From NCBI RefSeq assembly GCF_000213175.1, contig NW_009799101.1, positions 4,945,237 through 4,992,872 on the forward strand: a DNA stretch of 47,636 nt, in the 5' to 3' direction. This stretch comes from Neurospora tetrasperma FGSC 2508. Lineage: Eukaryota; Ascomycota; Sordariomycetes; Sordariales; Sordariaceae. The translations under genes were made by a program, and so were the position numbers. Positions 10,801 to 20,655 of this stretch are shown here, in pieces; position 1 is the first letter of the stretch; each line of letters begins with the position of its first letter. The notes under the pieces are model-generated. The model had not been told where the DNA came from, searched no databases, and was given only the letters and a program-made list of their open reading frames with translations.

Positions 10801-11292
10801 GGCCCGGTGCCGTACGCGAAGAAAACAGCTGTTATCGTGGAACAACAGACCACGGTGCACCTCATCACCGACTTCGGTGCGGGCGTAACCTTCTTTGGAA
10901 GCAAGGTGGAAGTGTTGGTCATGGGTTTTCTGCATCCAGTGTTGGACTATCGCGAGACTGGCCCGCAGTACCGGCTCGACGCCGCTCACCAGGATGTCGT
11001 CCTTGCCCTAGCTAGTCTCAACCGGCCGAAATGGACCGCCCAATCCACCCTTCAACGCATGGAAGCCGCCGAAACCAACCATGACGGGGAAAGGGGTTTA
11101 ATAGGAGGATTCAAGAAGACCAAGGTGGTGGAAAAGGGACAGGAAGTGAAAGAAAAGATTAGCGAGGCAAAGGATAAGGTGGCGAAGCAGATCGATCGGA
11201 TACCGGTGCATAAAGTGGGAATTAGAAAGGACGATGGCAAGGCAAGGGATCGGTATTATGGGACGGGAGGGTATTGGATTCACAGGTGTTAA
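7846..11292 (+). CDS. Large Pro-rich protein with C-terminal riboflavin-kinase-like domain
   Basis: One uninterrupted frame of 1148 residues. Residues 1 to about 540 are low-complexity, rich in Pro, Gln and His, with polyproline runs encoded by (CCT)n near 9290-9310. Residues about 545-800 form a conserved filamentous-fungal region (TAYLASGLISHPFESTKHYTI onward) followed by a Lys-rich segment and an acidic coiled coil near residues 845-870 (KAAREEAEEEEQERLRELF). Residues about 912-1060 match the riboflavin kinase fold: GTGRSTAEMGIPTANL is the nucleotide/metal-binding PTAN motif, and FFGSKVEVLVMGFLHP matches the FYGxxLxVxIxGYxRP strand. The enzyme family makes FMN from riboflavin and ATP. Here the usual VExH catalytic-glutamate motif reads TTVHLI, and the WNPYYKN motif is altered, so activity is doubtful. 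I recall fungal relatives of this architecture being given unrelated automatic names. Confidence 0.85.
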   Translation: MQTYSRGYNVPPLPIRRKPTPLDAAPTTPHATHRRPQAYAPFTPQQHPYLDPPPPYAGPTQAQGQSPGSAFELIDLIDDYLDDFDDAPAHSLTAAGSGSHLRQPSAVPQPITFHKEQTTAFTTREVLVKDEKPPLLPPKVPERQQRPGTPNGQGTQGQTFQAYWPAANNPPSSLNLGEQATGRPVSSGTRGSETPRHEHPSVLQPGGGRGLSSPFHGRPRTAQDAHYGDGHHQHYQQQHQGHGYAYGLAYGNGGHQWPTMMDIPPERQPQGDYHSPHTQQHFRNHNNLKVQTSMPTLRPGPPLSSSSHLSPYPTPSPSAYAFEPPSAAPRSPSGPVPPLPQRAATTGHGGRFGPPPGLGNDEYRQQPHTPLTPHSPYPPSYNMSASSPNRCGSALPSPGPPEDPGTFGSGQAAWNGASGAGPTFDGLGFPGPPPGPPPPRAATTTAAIPFPPPPPPRLPGPPPQTLGFPGHHPHPQLAQAFPPPPPPPPPPQCLPERPHPHLQHAKTFAIAKPPHPQQQPQLHHSQSLPQLQLQQSESSKKEETKGFWSNALSETAYLASGLISHPFESTKHYTILRHSPAVIWHHGPKTTVTISIFSSPKYPLPALPSLPPAAGVSSDVARNGNGWSLWIQQRGFSGDSGMKIKNWLGGREDWVCVTPASKVLAEELESGSAGKTGGQGLLGLGGATEERGWKRDIKRTEKKLKKEFGDKKGHVARLTAVVRVPEGCEDGYFRVHLCVNPDGSEMDDEKRKKSEKDPQPLLEEQRKRTKVLCSSPIFRLASTSTDPSSIRGASLSTMPLEMGLSLTSFIASEMVASKIAPIKDPITKIIDPYRAHPIVEELGIIATEEVKAAREEAEEEEQERLRELFGAMCVVAGAGSAAGMATRRGPEGSQQGSGMPGVVGPDEGPLAPLPIRFGGKVVPGTGRSTAEMGIPTANLKDLPEEIKHYFKGVYFGYARIIPGKGGPIGPGGPMEEVWYEAIISSGPVPYAKKTAVIVEQQTTVHLITDFGAGVTFFGSKVEVLVMGFLHPVLDYRETGPQYRLDAAHQDVVLALASLNRPKWTAQSTLQRMEAAETNHDGERGLIGGFKKTKVVEKGQEVKEKISEAKDKVAKQIDRIPVHKVGIRKDDGKARDRYYGTGGYWIHRC
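9287..9319 (+). repeat. (CCT)n microsatellite inside a coding region
   Basis: About nine cct codons in a row followed by cca codons encode a polyproline run in the N-terminal half of the riboflavin-kinase-like protein. Length variation between strains is likely. Confidence 0.85.
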
Positions 11293-11540
11293 GGAGTTAT
11301 GGTTTCACTTACGGACGGGATAACCGAAAAGTATCTCTAACTGTAATGTATTGCTCTAATGGAGATGATAGTAGAAGACTACCCAAGCAAGGTGTCGCAC
11401 AAAGCGAGGACACCTCCCCGGGCTGGCCGCTAGAGAACAAATGATATCTCAGAGACGGTTGGTCCAACCTATACACGTCAACCCCAAAGATACCAGACCC
11501 TCACCCCACCAGTGCTGCTGTCATGTTCCATGCCGGATAC

Positions 11541-12359
11541 TCAATGCTGCCCCGGAATCCCCGCCAGAATGTCGTCAAAAGTTGTGGCTCTTTGCCTCCT
11601 CCCTGTCGCCCAACGATGTACTCTAGACCCATTCGCATTCCCGCCGTTACTTGCGCCTCCAGTTCCAGGAGTCACGTCGTAATCTGGATCAGCTTCTTTG
11701 CGCTTGCCGGTCAGGAAGCGAGAGATGCGGGAGAGGGTACCTTCTCGCTTCAGCTTCGAGCTTCCGTCTTGTTCTTGGGGTGGCGATGGCCGAGGGTCCC
11801 AACTGGGGGTGGAGGCAGCACGGCTTGTGCGAGTCGTGTTGGAGCGCGGGAGGGTTTCTTTTTCCGAGTAGCGGTGACCGTCACGCTCTTTCTTGGTGGT
11901 GTTTCTCCTCTCCACACCCTTCTCGTCGCCGTATCCGGCATCTGCCTTTTCCCTTCGACCCTCCCTGCGACTGGGCCTCCTATCCGGCTTCTCCCTGATA
12001 CTAGCAATACGATCCATGACGGAATCTACCCTCTTCCTCGTGCTATATCCTCGTTTAGGCTTTTCGTCATCCCGTCGTACCGCGTTATGGTCACCAAATG
12101 GATCGTGATCCGGCCCTTCTTCAAGGACGTAGCCTGGTTCTGTACCGTTGTTGATCTCTGGGACCTCGACACTAGGTAATGGCGTCGGAGGCTTGACTGG
12201 GAAGAGTTTGCCGTAGGTGGCGCCGGGTGCGCCCTCCCATAAGGTCCCATCGGTGTTGTCGCGGTAGGTGTAGACCTGGGTATCGGCGTCGTAGCCTATG
12301 CGGGTCATGTTCTCGGGTAGACGGTCGGCGTCTGTGTCGAGCTCTTTCCAGCGGCCCAT
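11541..12359 (-). CDS. Conserved fungal protein of unknown function (MGRWKELD start)
   Basis: The open frame reaches back to 12620, but the ATG at 12359 sits in an ideal context (GCCATGG) and opens the segment conserved in ascomycetes (MGRWKELDTDADRLPENMTRIGYDADTQVYTYRD, residues 1-34), so 272 residues are called. The WEGAPGATYGKL motif at about residues 39-50 is part of the same conserved block. The rest is highly charged, Arg/Lys/Ser-rich and probably disordered, with many possible phosphorylation sites, ending TTFDDILAGIPGQH. There is no signal peptide or membrane span. It converges with the riboflavin-kinase-like gene, leaving 248 bp between the stops. Function is unknown. Confidence 0.7.
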   Translation of the reverse strand: MGRWKELDTDADRLPENMTRIGYDADTQVYTYRDNTDGTLWEGAPGATYGKLFPVKPPTPLPSVEVPEINNGTEPGYVLEEGPDHDPFGDHNAVRRDDEKPKRGYSTRKRVDSVMDRIASIREKPDRRPSRREGRREKADAGYGDEKGVERRNTTKKERDGHRYSEKETLPRSNTTRTSRAASTPSWDPRPSPPQEQDGSSKLKREGTLSRISRFLTGKRKEADPDYDVTPGTGGASNGGNANGSRVHRWATGRRQRATTFDDILAGIPGQH

Positions 12360-13469
12360 GGCAACTAGATAGTCTGCTGGGTTGGGTATTCTGCTGCTAT
12401 AGGTTATCGGTGAAGAGATCGTAACGCGGTATCGGAGATGTACTGGAGGAGGTGGTGGTAATGGTGACGGCGTCGATGATATGGGGAACAATCTAAAATA
12501 GGTAGAGCAGTTGTCGGATGACGATACGGATGCGGGTGTGGACAGTCGTAGTAGGAGGAAGGTCGCCGTGATGGTAATCAAGTGTGGTTCAAGGCTAGGA
12601 AACTTTCTGTTTGGAATCAATTTGGAGTTGATGATAGCGTTTGTTGTTGTTGCTCTGATGGATGTTTCCTTTCGGGGTCGTCAGGGTCCTCAGAGTGGAT
12701 GCGGGAGGAGCTTGGACGCCGTGCGGGTCGGACGATGATGTCACCTTTGTTTGTGTGTTACCCCTGGCCAGCGACTGATTCGGTTGGAATGGCAACGCCC
12801 ACGTCAAGGTGCTAATTTGCCCAATTTGTTTCAGCTTGGTGATGATGATGCTGTGGGAAGGATGTTCCTAGGAATTCAAGGGTAGAGGGAAGTGTTGGGA
12901 TCTTTGTAGGAATTGCGCATGAGTGATGGACAGAGGGAAATATGGGGACGGACAACGCTGGATGGAGACGCACTGGAGACACTGGAGAATCTGGGGAGTC
13001 TGGCAAGTTTGGACCCCTATCCCATCCTCTAAGCCTCCGTGATCAACGACTTGTGCGCCGCTCATTGGACACGACGCCTGTAACGTCGAAACGGATTGAC
13101 AACTGACAAGTGTAAACACGAGAAGACCAGCCGCACTGGAGACTCTGGCTCAGCTGTTCACTGCCCCTTACGGACCGACAAAACATCCAGGGGCAGCTGC
13201 AGAGAACGGGAGTGCGTAACACGTCACTTCCTTCCGATCCCGCTCGCCATGTCATAAGGTCAAACGTACCTCCAAAGCAGCGACGTGACGGGCGGCTTGG
13301 GTCTATGAGTATTATAGTTTCATTACACCCCTATTGAGTCTAGCTGTTGGCTTGTTTCGTTACACTATTTACATCATCCACAGTTTCTCGCACCAACTGC
13401 AGATAACAGAGGAAGCCCTCCTGGGTATCCAAACCACAACCACACAGCCTCAGAATATCATCCATCCGG
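12360..13469. other. Intergenic between the MGRW gene and erg-3
   Basis: No gene is supported. It contains the promoter of the minus-strand gene at 12359 and the 3' UTR of erg-3 (13470 downward). Short frames on both strands lack coding character. Confidence 0.5.
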
Positions 13470-15035
13470 CTAGTAGATACCAGGGACAATTCTCCACTTG
13501 ACAAGCTTCTTGTACTTTTCCCAAGCCTCGCCATACTTCTTGGAGCACTTCTCGTCATCTCTGAGGTCGCGGTGGATCAAGAGAATGGCAAAGTACAAGA
13601 TGTAAAAGTAAGTGAAAACAATACCCCAGCCTCTCGCCTCGCCCTGGACAACTTCGCGCCCGTCGAGCATGGTAATTGCACCAGGAGCATTGCTGCCGGC
13701 GCTCAAGATCTGGTAGCCAGCAATGCCGGTCGGGAGAGAATAAGGCCAGCTCTGAAGCCAGTCACCGAGATAGTTGATGTGGCGAGCGATGCCCCACCAT
13801 CCCGAGGTAATGAGTCTCGATCCAGTCTTGGTCTGGAGGTAGGTAAGGTGCTTAACACTGGGATCCTCGGGGTTCCTGCGGAAGTTGTTCTTCTGCGAAT
13901 TGGACAGGCGGAAGATGCTATAGCCAGCAGCCAGGACAGCACCAACAGCAATCAGTCCGAAAGCGCCCAGCTGCTGAGGATGGACGGCAAGGTAGCGAGT
14001 CTGAGTCGAGTACATGAAGGGCACCCAAACGACATCTCCGAAGCTCAGCATGAACCCGAAGCCGTCGGTAGTGATATCCATCGTAGTCAAGACGGCCGGC
14101 TCCATGTAGATTCCGTCAAAGACATAGAAAGCCTGGATGGCGGTGATGAAGAGAATCGAATCGGTGACGTAGCCGTAAAGGCGGTATTGCTTGGCGATGA
14201 AGGCGCAATTGAGAATGATCCAGCCCAGAAGACCAGGGCGCATTTCCATGAATTCCTTAATGTCTACTTGACCGATGAGGGGAAGGGTGATGCGAGGATT
14301 GAGCTCGCGACCAATGTAGAAATCGTAGATGAGGGAGCCGGTGACACCGCCTGCTGCTAGCTGGCGCATGTCCTTGTTACCCGGCTTCACCTCAAAGCTG
14401 CGGACGTAGACGAAGATGGCGAGGGCGAAAGCGAAGAGGATATTGGCGCTGATGATCTGGGCAAAGTTGTCGGAAATGAAAGTCCAAACGGGGAACTCGG
14501 CGCCCTGAGCGATAGTGCCGGCAGCCAGGATGGCCAAGGTGCACATGGCCGAGTTGAAAGCGTTCAGCTTGTACTTGAGCCGGCCGCCGGTGCTCAGCTC
14601 GGTTCCCTCGACGTGGTGGCCGGGGAGAAAGCGGTATTGAACGAGCGAAAGGGCGTAGTAAGCCAAAGTCCACAGCGTGGCGGACCACGAGAAGAGGCCG
14701 AAGACGCCATTGTCAGGCCAGCCGATTTCGCGCTTGAGCTGGGCGAGGTCGAGAGACTTGGGGTGGAGGAGCGAGGGCGCGGGGCAGCCCGAGATGTCGT
14801 TGCAGAAAAGGTTGAAGACGTGGACGAGAATAGGGAGGCCAAAGGTGATGCCAAAGGCGCCGATGCTGTTTGATTGTCAAGCTTGTTAGCCGGGCGCGGC
14901 CTGAACAGACGGACGAGATGGAGTCAGGGGTTCAGTTCCGTTTTGGGTGACTTACGGGCCGCCAAACTCGTAGTGCTGCTGGCGCGGCGCAACCCCCTTC
15001 TTTGCGGCAGCTTGGTTTTGTTTCCCGGCGGCCAT
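13470..15035 (-). CDS. erg-3: C-14 sterol reductase (ergosterol pathway)
   Basis: Exon 1 is 14956-15035 and exon 2 is 13470-14865, separated by a 90-nt intron (GTAAGT...CAG). Together they give 491 residues starting MAAGKQNQ. The enzyme reduces the C14-C15 double bond left after lanosterol 14-demethylation, using NADPH, in the ER membrane. It is the target of morpholine fungicides; yeast calls it ERG24. Evidence: a polytopic membrane protein with eight or more hydrophobic spans; the ERG4/ERG24 signature SGWWGIARHINYLGDW near residues 390-405; and the C-terminal HRDLRDDEKCSKKYGEAW with terminal RIVPGIY, both diagnostic of this family and of the lamin B receptor sterol reductase domain. The length is close to the family norm. 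The start is fixed by the exon 1 sequence and its splice phase. It is divergently transcribed from the MRH receptor gene, across about 1 kb. The Neurospora symbol is given from memory. Confidence 0.95.
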
Positions 15036-16071
15036 GGTGATGATGGCTGTGATGCTGTAGACGACAACACGGAAAGCGGGGAGAGGATCAAGCTGCCTTT
15101 TAAAATGTTCAGCTCCCCCCGATGTTGGTCGTGGGACAACTCAGCTGGCAGCCAACCAAAACAACCGGAACAGTGACGGTCCCCGGTTCGGACGAAGAGG
15201 AACCAAAGGACGGGAGCTTCGTTGTGCCAATTGACTGCTTCAATTGCCGGCCGGTGGAGTCAATCGTGCCAGACGGATCTCTGCTTTCCGGCTGGGATCT
15301 CAAGTCTTGGCAATTTTCCTTGGCGTCTAAGTACCTACTTACTGTTTATGCTCAAAGTACTCCTGCTCACCCGATGTCCTCAAGTCGGTACTTTGCTTCC
15401 AGACGACCATATCCGCGTATTGCTGTCTCCTTCGCAACTGGAGACCCTGAATCGTTCTGCTGGATATCCGCCAGGTGAGCAATGGTACGATTCCATAGTT
15501 CGAGCCGCTATCTTGCCTGCTCCTCATGTCCAATCTCTCCTACCTGTTGGAGCAGCAATGTACCTTGGCGAATTCCATCTCGAGTGTGGATGTACCCCTG
15601 ATCTTCCCGGTCCAAAGGGATGGGCCAATCATGGAAGACCTTGGATCTTGCTGGCCACTCAAAGACAGGGCAGCCTTTCCTTCCATTGCTCGATTCAGTT
15701 TTGTTCCAGTGACGACAACCAGGCACTCTTTGTTCTGCGCGCCACTTCCAGAACGGAAAGCCATCACCTAACAATTCCCACTACTGTATGACAAAAAAAC
15801 AACCATTTCTTACCAACGAATTGATCTACAACCTCAACCCCGCGACTCCATCAGCAGCCAGATCCCGATCCAGACCCAATTCTTGGTCGATCCAAAGTTC
15901 TATACTACCACTGAGTGCATGCAATAACCCCTCCTGACGCCGCTGCCACGAGTCACAATCATCACCACCACCACCACCTTACCACGAGCGAGCGCCACCG
16001 AGCGCCTTGCCCATTTCAGTTCCATCTCTCCCACTTTGTTCCATCACCAGTCCCGGTCCCAATACACCAAA
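15036..16071. promoter_or_regulatory. Shared upstream region between erg-3 and the MRH receptor gene
   Basis: About 1 kb separates two divergent ATGs. No coding region is supported, though frames of up to 189 codons occur by chance. Polypyrimidine stretches precede the receptor ATG. No specific regulator site can be named. Confidence 0.4.
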
Positions 16072-17360
16072 ATGCATCCCCCAAGTCCCAACCGGCTCCT
16101 CTCGAGCCTAGTTGCCTTCTGCGCCCTGACCGGTGCTGCCCACGCCTCCGATGACGAATCCTCCTCCGCGTCGCCCTCCCCATCAACAACAGCCACCACA
16201 ACCTCCACCGTAACACCCTGCGTCGCCACCTCCACCAACGGTGCCTTCTACGACCTCCGTCCCGACATCGCCGTTGTTCCCGAAAAGGGCGTCAAGCTCG
16301 CCCGGGGTACGCACACCCAAGACTACCAAGCACGCGGTTACGATTACGGATACAACATCACGCTCAACATATGCGCCCCTGTGGTGAAGGGCGTCGAGGA
16401 TGTCGTGGGTTTGACGAGCGAGGCATGGAGCAAGGTCGGTGCCTGGTATGAAAAGGGTGGAAAGGTACACAGCCTAGGGCAGGAGTCGGGAGCATTGAAG
16501 CCGAGAGGAAGGAAGCTGGTGCTGCAGTATACAGGAGGGTCGCCGTGTGAACCACCAGACGATCACAAGGACGACAAACGGAAACGAAGCACCGGTGTTC
16601 ACCAAGGCGCTGCGTACAGCAAATACTCGGACGACCAAGACGAAGATCGTGATGACGACCAGACCGACTCCGACTCCGACAAGCGGAAACACAGCAACGC
16701 ATCCAAAAAGAAAATCCGCCGCAAGTCCGCAACCATCTCCTTCCTCTGCGACCGCTCCCCCGACACTTCCACCGCCGTCTCCTTCGTTGGCACCGATCCC
16801 GACGAATGCTCCTACTTTTTCGAGGTCCGCTCGCAACACGCCTGTGCCGGAGCCGAGCCACATAAACCGGGGTCCGTGGGTCCCGGAGGAGTCTTTGCCA
16901 TCATCTTCTTCATTGCATTGGCGGTGTACGTCATTGGTGGTATTTTCTACCAACGCACCGTCGTGAAGCAAAGAGGGTGGAGGCAGTTGCCCAACTATAC
17001 TCTATGGGCCGGTATCTGGAGCTTTCTCAAGGTAGGACGTGCTGTTTCCTCTTGGCTCGGTTCCTTTGTGCGGGTGCGGGATCGCAAAGAGATGAGCAAG
17101 GTGTAGTATGAATGATAAACTGCGGGGGCGTGAACTGGTGAGGGAGCAGAAGCCGGCTTTGGTTGATACTTTCTACGGAGCCATCATGCTAACTATTGAT
17201 TGCGCAGGACATCTTCGTCATCCTCACTTCGTCCTGCGCTCGCTTCTTGCCTCTTCGCCGCGGGTATCGATCGTTGAACACGTCATCTCGTGGCCGATAC
17301 GGTAACAACGACGACGAAAATCGGTTGATCGATCAGCTTGATGAGGAGTGGGACGACTGA
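16072..17360 (+). CDS. MRH-domain transmembrane sorting receptor (Mrl1-like)
   Basis: Exon 1 is 16072-17031 and exon 2 is 17208-17360. The intron begins GTAGGA and ends with GCTAAC branch and GCAG acceptor, phase 0, giving 370 residues. Residues 1-25 are a signal peptide. Residues about 40-255 form a mannose-6-phosphate-receptor-homology (MRH) lumenal domain: YDLRP, YNITLNICAP, a VLQYTGGSPC strand, and ISFLCDR...SFVGTDPDECSYFFEVRS. It is interrupted by an acidic, Lys/Asp-rich insert near residues 175-220. One membrane span lies at about residues 272-293. The cytosolic tail ends DDENRLIDQLDEEWDD, containing a DxxxLI acidic dileucine signal of the type read by AP/GGA adaptors. Such receptors cycle between Golgi and endosome/vacuole and carry glycoprotein hydrolases. 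Atg27, also an MRH protein, is the main alternative. The start at 16072 is chosen over upstream in-frame codons because it begins the signal peptide. Confidence 0.85.
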
Positions 17361-18485
17361 TTTCAACCTAGTCGTTGTTGTAGAAGTGGGATAGGTATGC
17401 TTGTGGCTCGTTTCTTCCTTTTTTTGGTCTCGGAGTATCTGTTCTTCCAATGCTTCTCTTCTGCTCGAGGCTGGTCCTTTCTTGGTCTGGCCGCTTTGTC
17501 TATCCACAGCATCATTGGACCGGTGTCCGGTGTTCGGTGGTATCGCGAGACCCATGAAGCTCTTGGCACTTGAGGCGCAGCGGATAGTTTTTGGTTATAG
17601 ACTTTTGTATACATTTTTTTTTTCCATCGCAACCCTTCGTCCAGTGTACGCAGGGACAGAGATTCTGCTGTGTGAACCCCCCTTTTTGCTACAAGGTCTC
17701 GTGCCCTGTGATCCGGCTGCTTGTACCGGACTTGCAGTCTTCGCGCAGGCTTTCTTGCCTTTTATAAGCACAGCGCTAAACGCATCCGGTCATCGATTCC
17801 TCCATGCTTCCGGTTGTACTGAAAATGTCGGATCCCAAGCCTTGCAATCCCGCTAGCAAGCTGCGGGTAGGGTTTCAGGCAAGTAAAATCCTGTTTCCGT
17901 TGCTAGTTTTGTTGACAAAACGTTCGGAACAGGAGGGTTAGTCAGGGGGGCGGCGAGGTGGTATTGAAGCGTACCCCGGAACTCAACACTCGACCGCAAC
18001 GACAACTCTTTTTTCGACGTCGACCTCTATCCATACGTTCTACAAGTCCTTTTTATCAGGAGTTTTGACTAGTCAATGGATTTTGTTGACCTAGTTTGAC
18101 ATCTCAAATTGTCATGTCTGACATCTTCTACCGTCGCCGTCTGAGTAACCACAACTCTCGGTTAAATGCCGCCCCTCGATCCTTGGCAGCCGCCCATCGA
18201 CTACTCCCAAATTGTCAACGGCGCACCATCCGCCGTTTCCCGGTTTCCGGGACCGTGGCTTACCATCCCCAGACACATTCCCCCACGGCACTGTCACTCC
18301 GTCTTGCCGAATCTGCGATGCCAAGTAGATTAACCACTCCATTCTAGCCCAGTTATGTTCATTCAGTCTACCGATCCTCGTCAGCAGAGACTGAAACAAC
18401 GCCGCACCGCGTTCCCGATCAAGCCTCCTTGCGCCCCTTTCGTGTGCGGTTATGGCACCTACACCAGACTTCAGGCGTCACTATG

Positions 18486-18501
18486 CCCCCCCCCCCCCCC
18501 C
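18486..18501. repeat. Poly(C) tract, 16 bases
   Basis: Sixteen consecutive C on the plus strand about 280 bp upstream of the AA9 start codon. Such tracts are prone to length errors in sequencing and in the cell. Confidence 0.95.
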
Positions 18502-18684
18502 TGCTTGCCGCTCCGAAGTGGCCGGGGATGGATTCCCGGAGCAAGATCATGGGAATGACAGGACCAGCACTTAATGGGGATGGCAGTTGGATTCATGCTC
18601 TGGGGTTGGAACCCAATTTAGGGGACTGGCTGTGCCGTATCGCCGATGCGGTCCTTGGATCAAGTCCCAACTATCACAGACAGG

Positions 18685-18692
18685 ATAAAAAG
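18685..18692 (+). promoter_or_regulatory. Possible TATA box of the AA9 gene
   Basis: ataaaaag lies about 90 bp before the AA9 ATG and is followed by a (CT)n leader at 18714-18731, a common arrangement in strongly expressed fungal secretion genes. This is position-based inference only. Confidence 0.4.
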
Positions 18693-18780
18693 CTCAACCA
18701 CACCCATAGAACGTTCTCTCTCTCTCTCTTTCCAGATCGCTCACGACATCCTCTACGTTTCACTCACGCACCAGCCCAAC

Positions 18781-20032
18781 ATGCGGTCCACTCTCCTCAC
18801 CGGCCTCATCGCCGGCCTACTCTCCCAACAAGCCGCCGCCCACGCCACCTTCCAAGCCCTTTGGGTCGACGGTGCTGATTATGGCTCGCAATGCGCTCGC
18901 GTCCCTCCTTCCAACTCCCCCGTCACCGATGTGACTAGCAATGCCATGAGGTGTAACGCGGGAACTTCGCCTGTTGCGAAGAAGTGCCCTGTCAAGGCGG
19001 GAAGTACGGTCACTGTTGAGATGCACCAGGTATGCTGCCAGTCTCCTACTCTCGTCAACCGCCGGCTTCGCCCCTGAGGGTCTTTCATGCGGAGATGGTT
19101 CTCAAGAGCTACCCGCTTTTCCCTCCCTCTCTCCTCTTCCCTCTTCCCTCCACCCCCCCTTTCCACCCCGCCTGTTCATGTTCGCCTCAGTCATACCCTC
19201 CCGTACCAACGCTAACCTATAAACAGCAAGCAAACGACCGCTCCTGTTCCTCCGAAGCCATCGGTGGCGCTCACTACGGTCCCGTCCTCGTGTACATGTC
19301 CAAGGTCTCCGATGCCGCCTCCGCCGACGGTTCCTCCGGCTGGTTCAAGATCTTTGAGGACACCTGGGCCAAGAAGCCCTCCAGCTCCTCGGGCGACGAT
19401 GATTTCTGGGGCGTCAAAGACCTCAACTCGTGCTGCGGCAAGATGCAGGTCAAGATCCCCTCGGACATCCCCGCGGGTGACTATCTCCTCCGTGCCGAGG
19501 TTATCGCGCTTCATACCGCCGCAAGCGCGGGAGGTGCCCAGTTGTACATGACCTGCTACCAGATCTCCGTTACCGGTGGTGGCTCCGCTACCCCGGCGAC
19601 TGTCAGCTTTCCTGGTGCCTACAAGAGCTCCGACCCTGGTATCCTCGTTGACATCCACAGTGCCATGAGCACCTACGTCGCCCCCGGACCGGCTGTGTAC
19701 TCGGGCGGAAGCTCCAAGAAGGCCGGAAGCGGCTGCGTGGGCTGCGAGTCTACTTGCAAGGTTGGCTCCGGCCCAACTGGAACTGCTTCTGCCGTCCCAG
19801 TTGCAAGCACGTCGGCGGCTGCTGGTGGCGGAGGCGGTGGTGGGAGCGGTGGCTGCAGCGTTGCAAAGTATCAGCAGTGTGGTGGAACCGGCTACACCGG
19901 GTGCACATCCTGCGCTGTGAGTGTCCTCCTGTTTAATGATCGAGTTGAGGGTTGGCTGGCTAACGTGACTTTATCTAGTCCGGATCCACCTGCAGCGCTG
20001 TCTCGCCTCCTTATTACTACCAGTGTGTCTAA
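18781..20032 (+). CDS. gh61-5: AA9 lytic polysaccharide monooxygenase with C-terminal CBM1
   Basis: Three exons, 18781-19029, 19227-19916 and 19979-20032, give 330 residues; the introns have GTATGC/GTGAGT donors and GCTAAC-type branch sites. Signal peptide 1-20 is cut so that His21 becomes the N-terminus. His21 with His99 (GGAHYGPV) forms the copper histidine brace. His179, Gln188 and Tyr190 fit the H-x8-Q-x-Y active-site motif. A Gly/Ser linker follows (about residues 235-292). The last about 36 residues form a CBM1 cellulose-binding module (YQQCGGTGYTGCTSC ... YYYQCV), split by the last intron. The enzyme is secreted and cleaves cellulose or related glucans oxidatively with a reductant and H2O2 or O2. 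Just before the linker is an extra short cysteine cluster (residues about 240-250) that is not part of the usual AA9 core. The symbol is recalled from N. crassa and not checked. The GH3 beta-glucosidase about 10 kb downstream acts on the products. Confidence 0.93.
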
Positions 20033-20655
20033 ACACCGCGCTCAATTACCGACACGATGGGGATCCCTTGGCAGGTTCTGACGAACGAGCAACAAACGGG
20101 ATGTCGAAGTTCATCGCTTCGCAACAAACATATTTCGCTGTACATAAGTTATCTGGGTTTGGGTCTTGGTCTATTGATGGCTGGGTCTGAAGTTGTACAT
20201 ATCCTGAATCAGAGTCGTCGAGACTTCACACTCATGTTCAAGCATCAACGTGCTTTTGATGTGTATGCTTAGAGGTAAGCTGCAATCTTGGTTTGGGCTA
20301 GCTTACAGGTCTGTTTCAAGACGATGATTATGTCAAGTTGTGTCAAGTCTTGAAAGCCATGTCACGTCAAGTTGTACAGTTATAGGAATGGTGCGTTCAC
20401 AAGTGGCATCAATGGGTTGAATCGGTTTGGGCTGCGACTGCGCCATTTTCCCGGTATATTCACCTCATCCTCTTCCTAATTTTCAGCAAGCACTCTCCAA
20501 CGTTTTGCCCTTTGTTTCCGCCTTCAGATTCCTCTTCGGTTACCCCTTGTTGTTTCTATCCCTCCTTGTCGTTCCTTCTTGGTGTTGTTCCTTCTTGGTA
20601 TTAATCCCTTCCTTCCCATCCTTTCTCATCTGCTCACTCTTCCCAAGACCTTCTC
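20033..20655. other. Intergenic between AA9 and the first tiny cysteine gene
   Basis: It holds two convergent 3' UTRs. The first 400 bp contain short direct repeats of tgtcaagt(tgt) near 20330-20370. No gene is supported. Confidence 0.45.

Larger units (their letters stand above)
17361..18780. other. Intergenic, upstream region of the AA9 gene
   Basis: No gene is supported across 1.4 kb. It holds the 3' UTR of the MRH receptor, a run of 16 C at 18486-18501, and the promoter and CT-rich leader of the AA9 gene. Confidence 0.5.

Noticed and set aside
13572-14360. 262-codon plus-strand frame
   Set aside because: Antisense to erg-3 exon 2; composition is the complement of a membrane protein gene.
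15222-15791. 189-codon plus-strand frame between erg-3 and the MRH gene
   Set aside because: No good start context, no domain, and it covers the expected divergent promoter.
18599-18604. CTGGGG as a CRE-1 carbon-repression site upstream of the AA9 gene
   Set aside because: The SYGGRG motif is six degenerate bases and occurs too often to mean anything without binding data.
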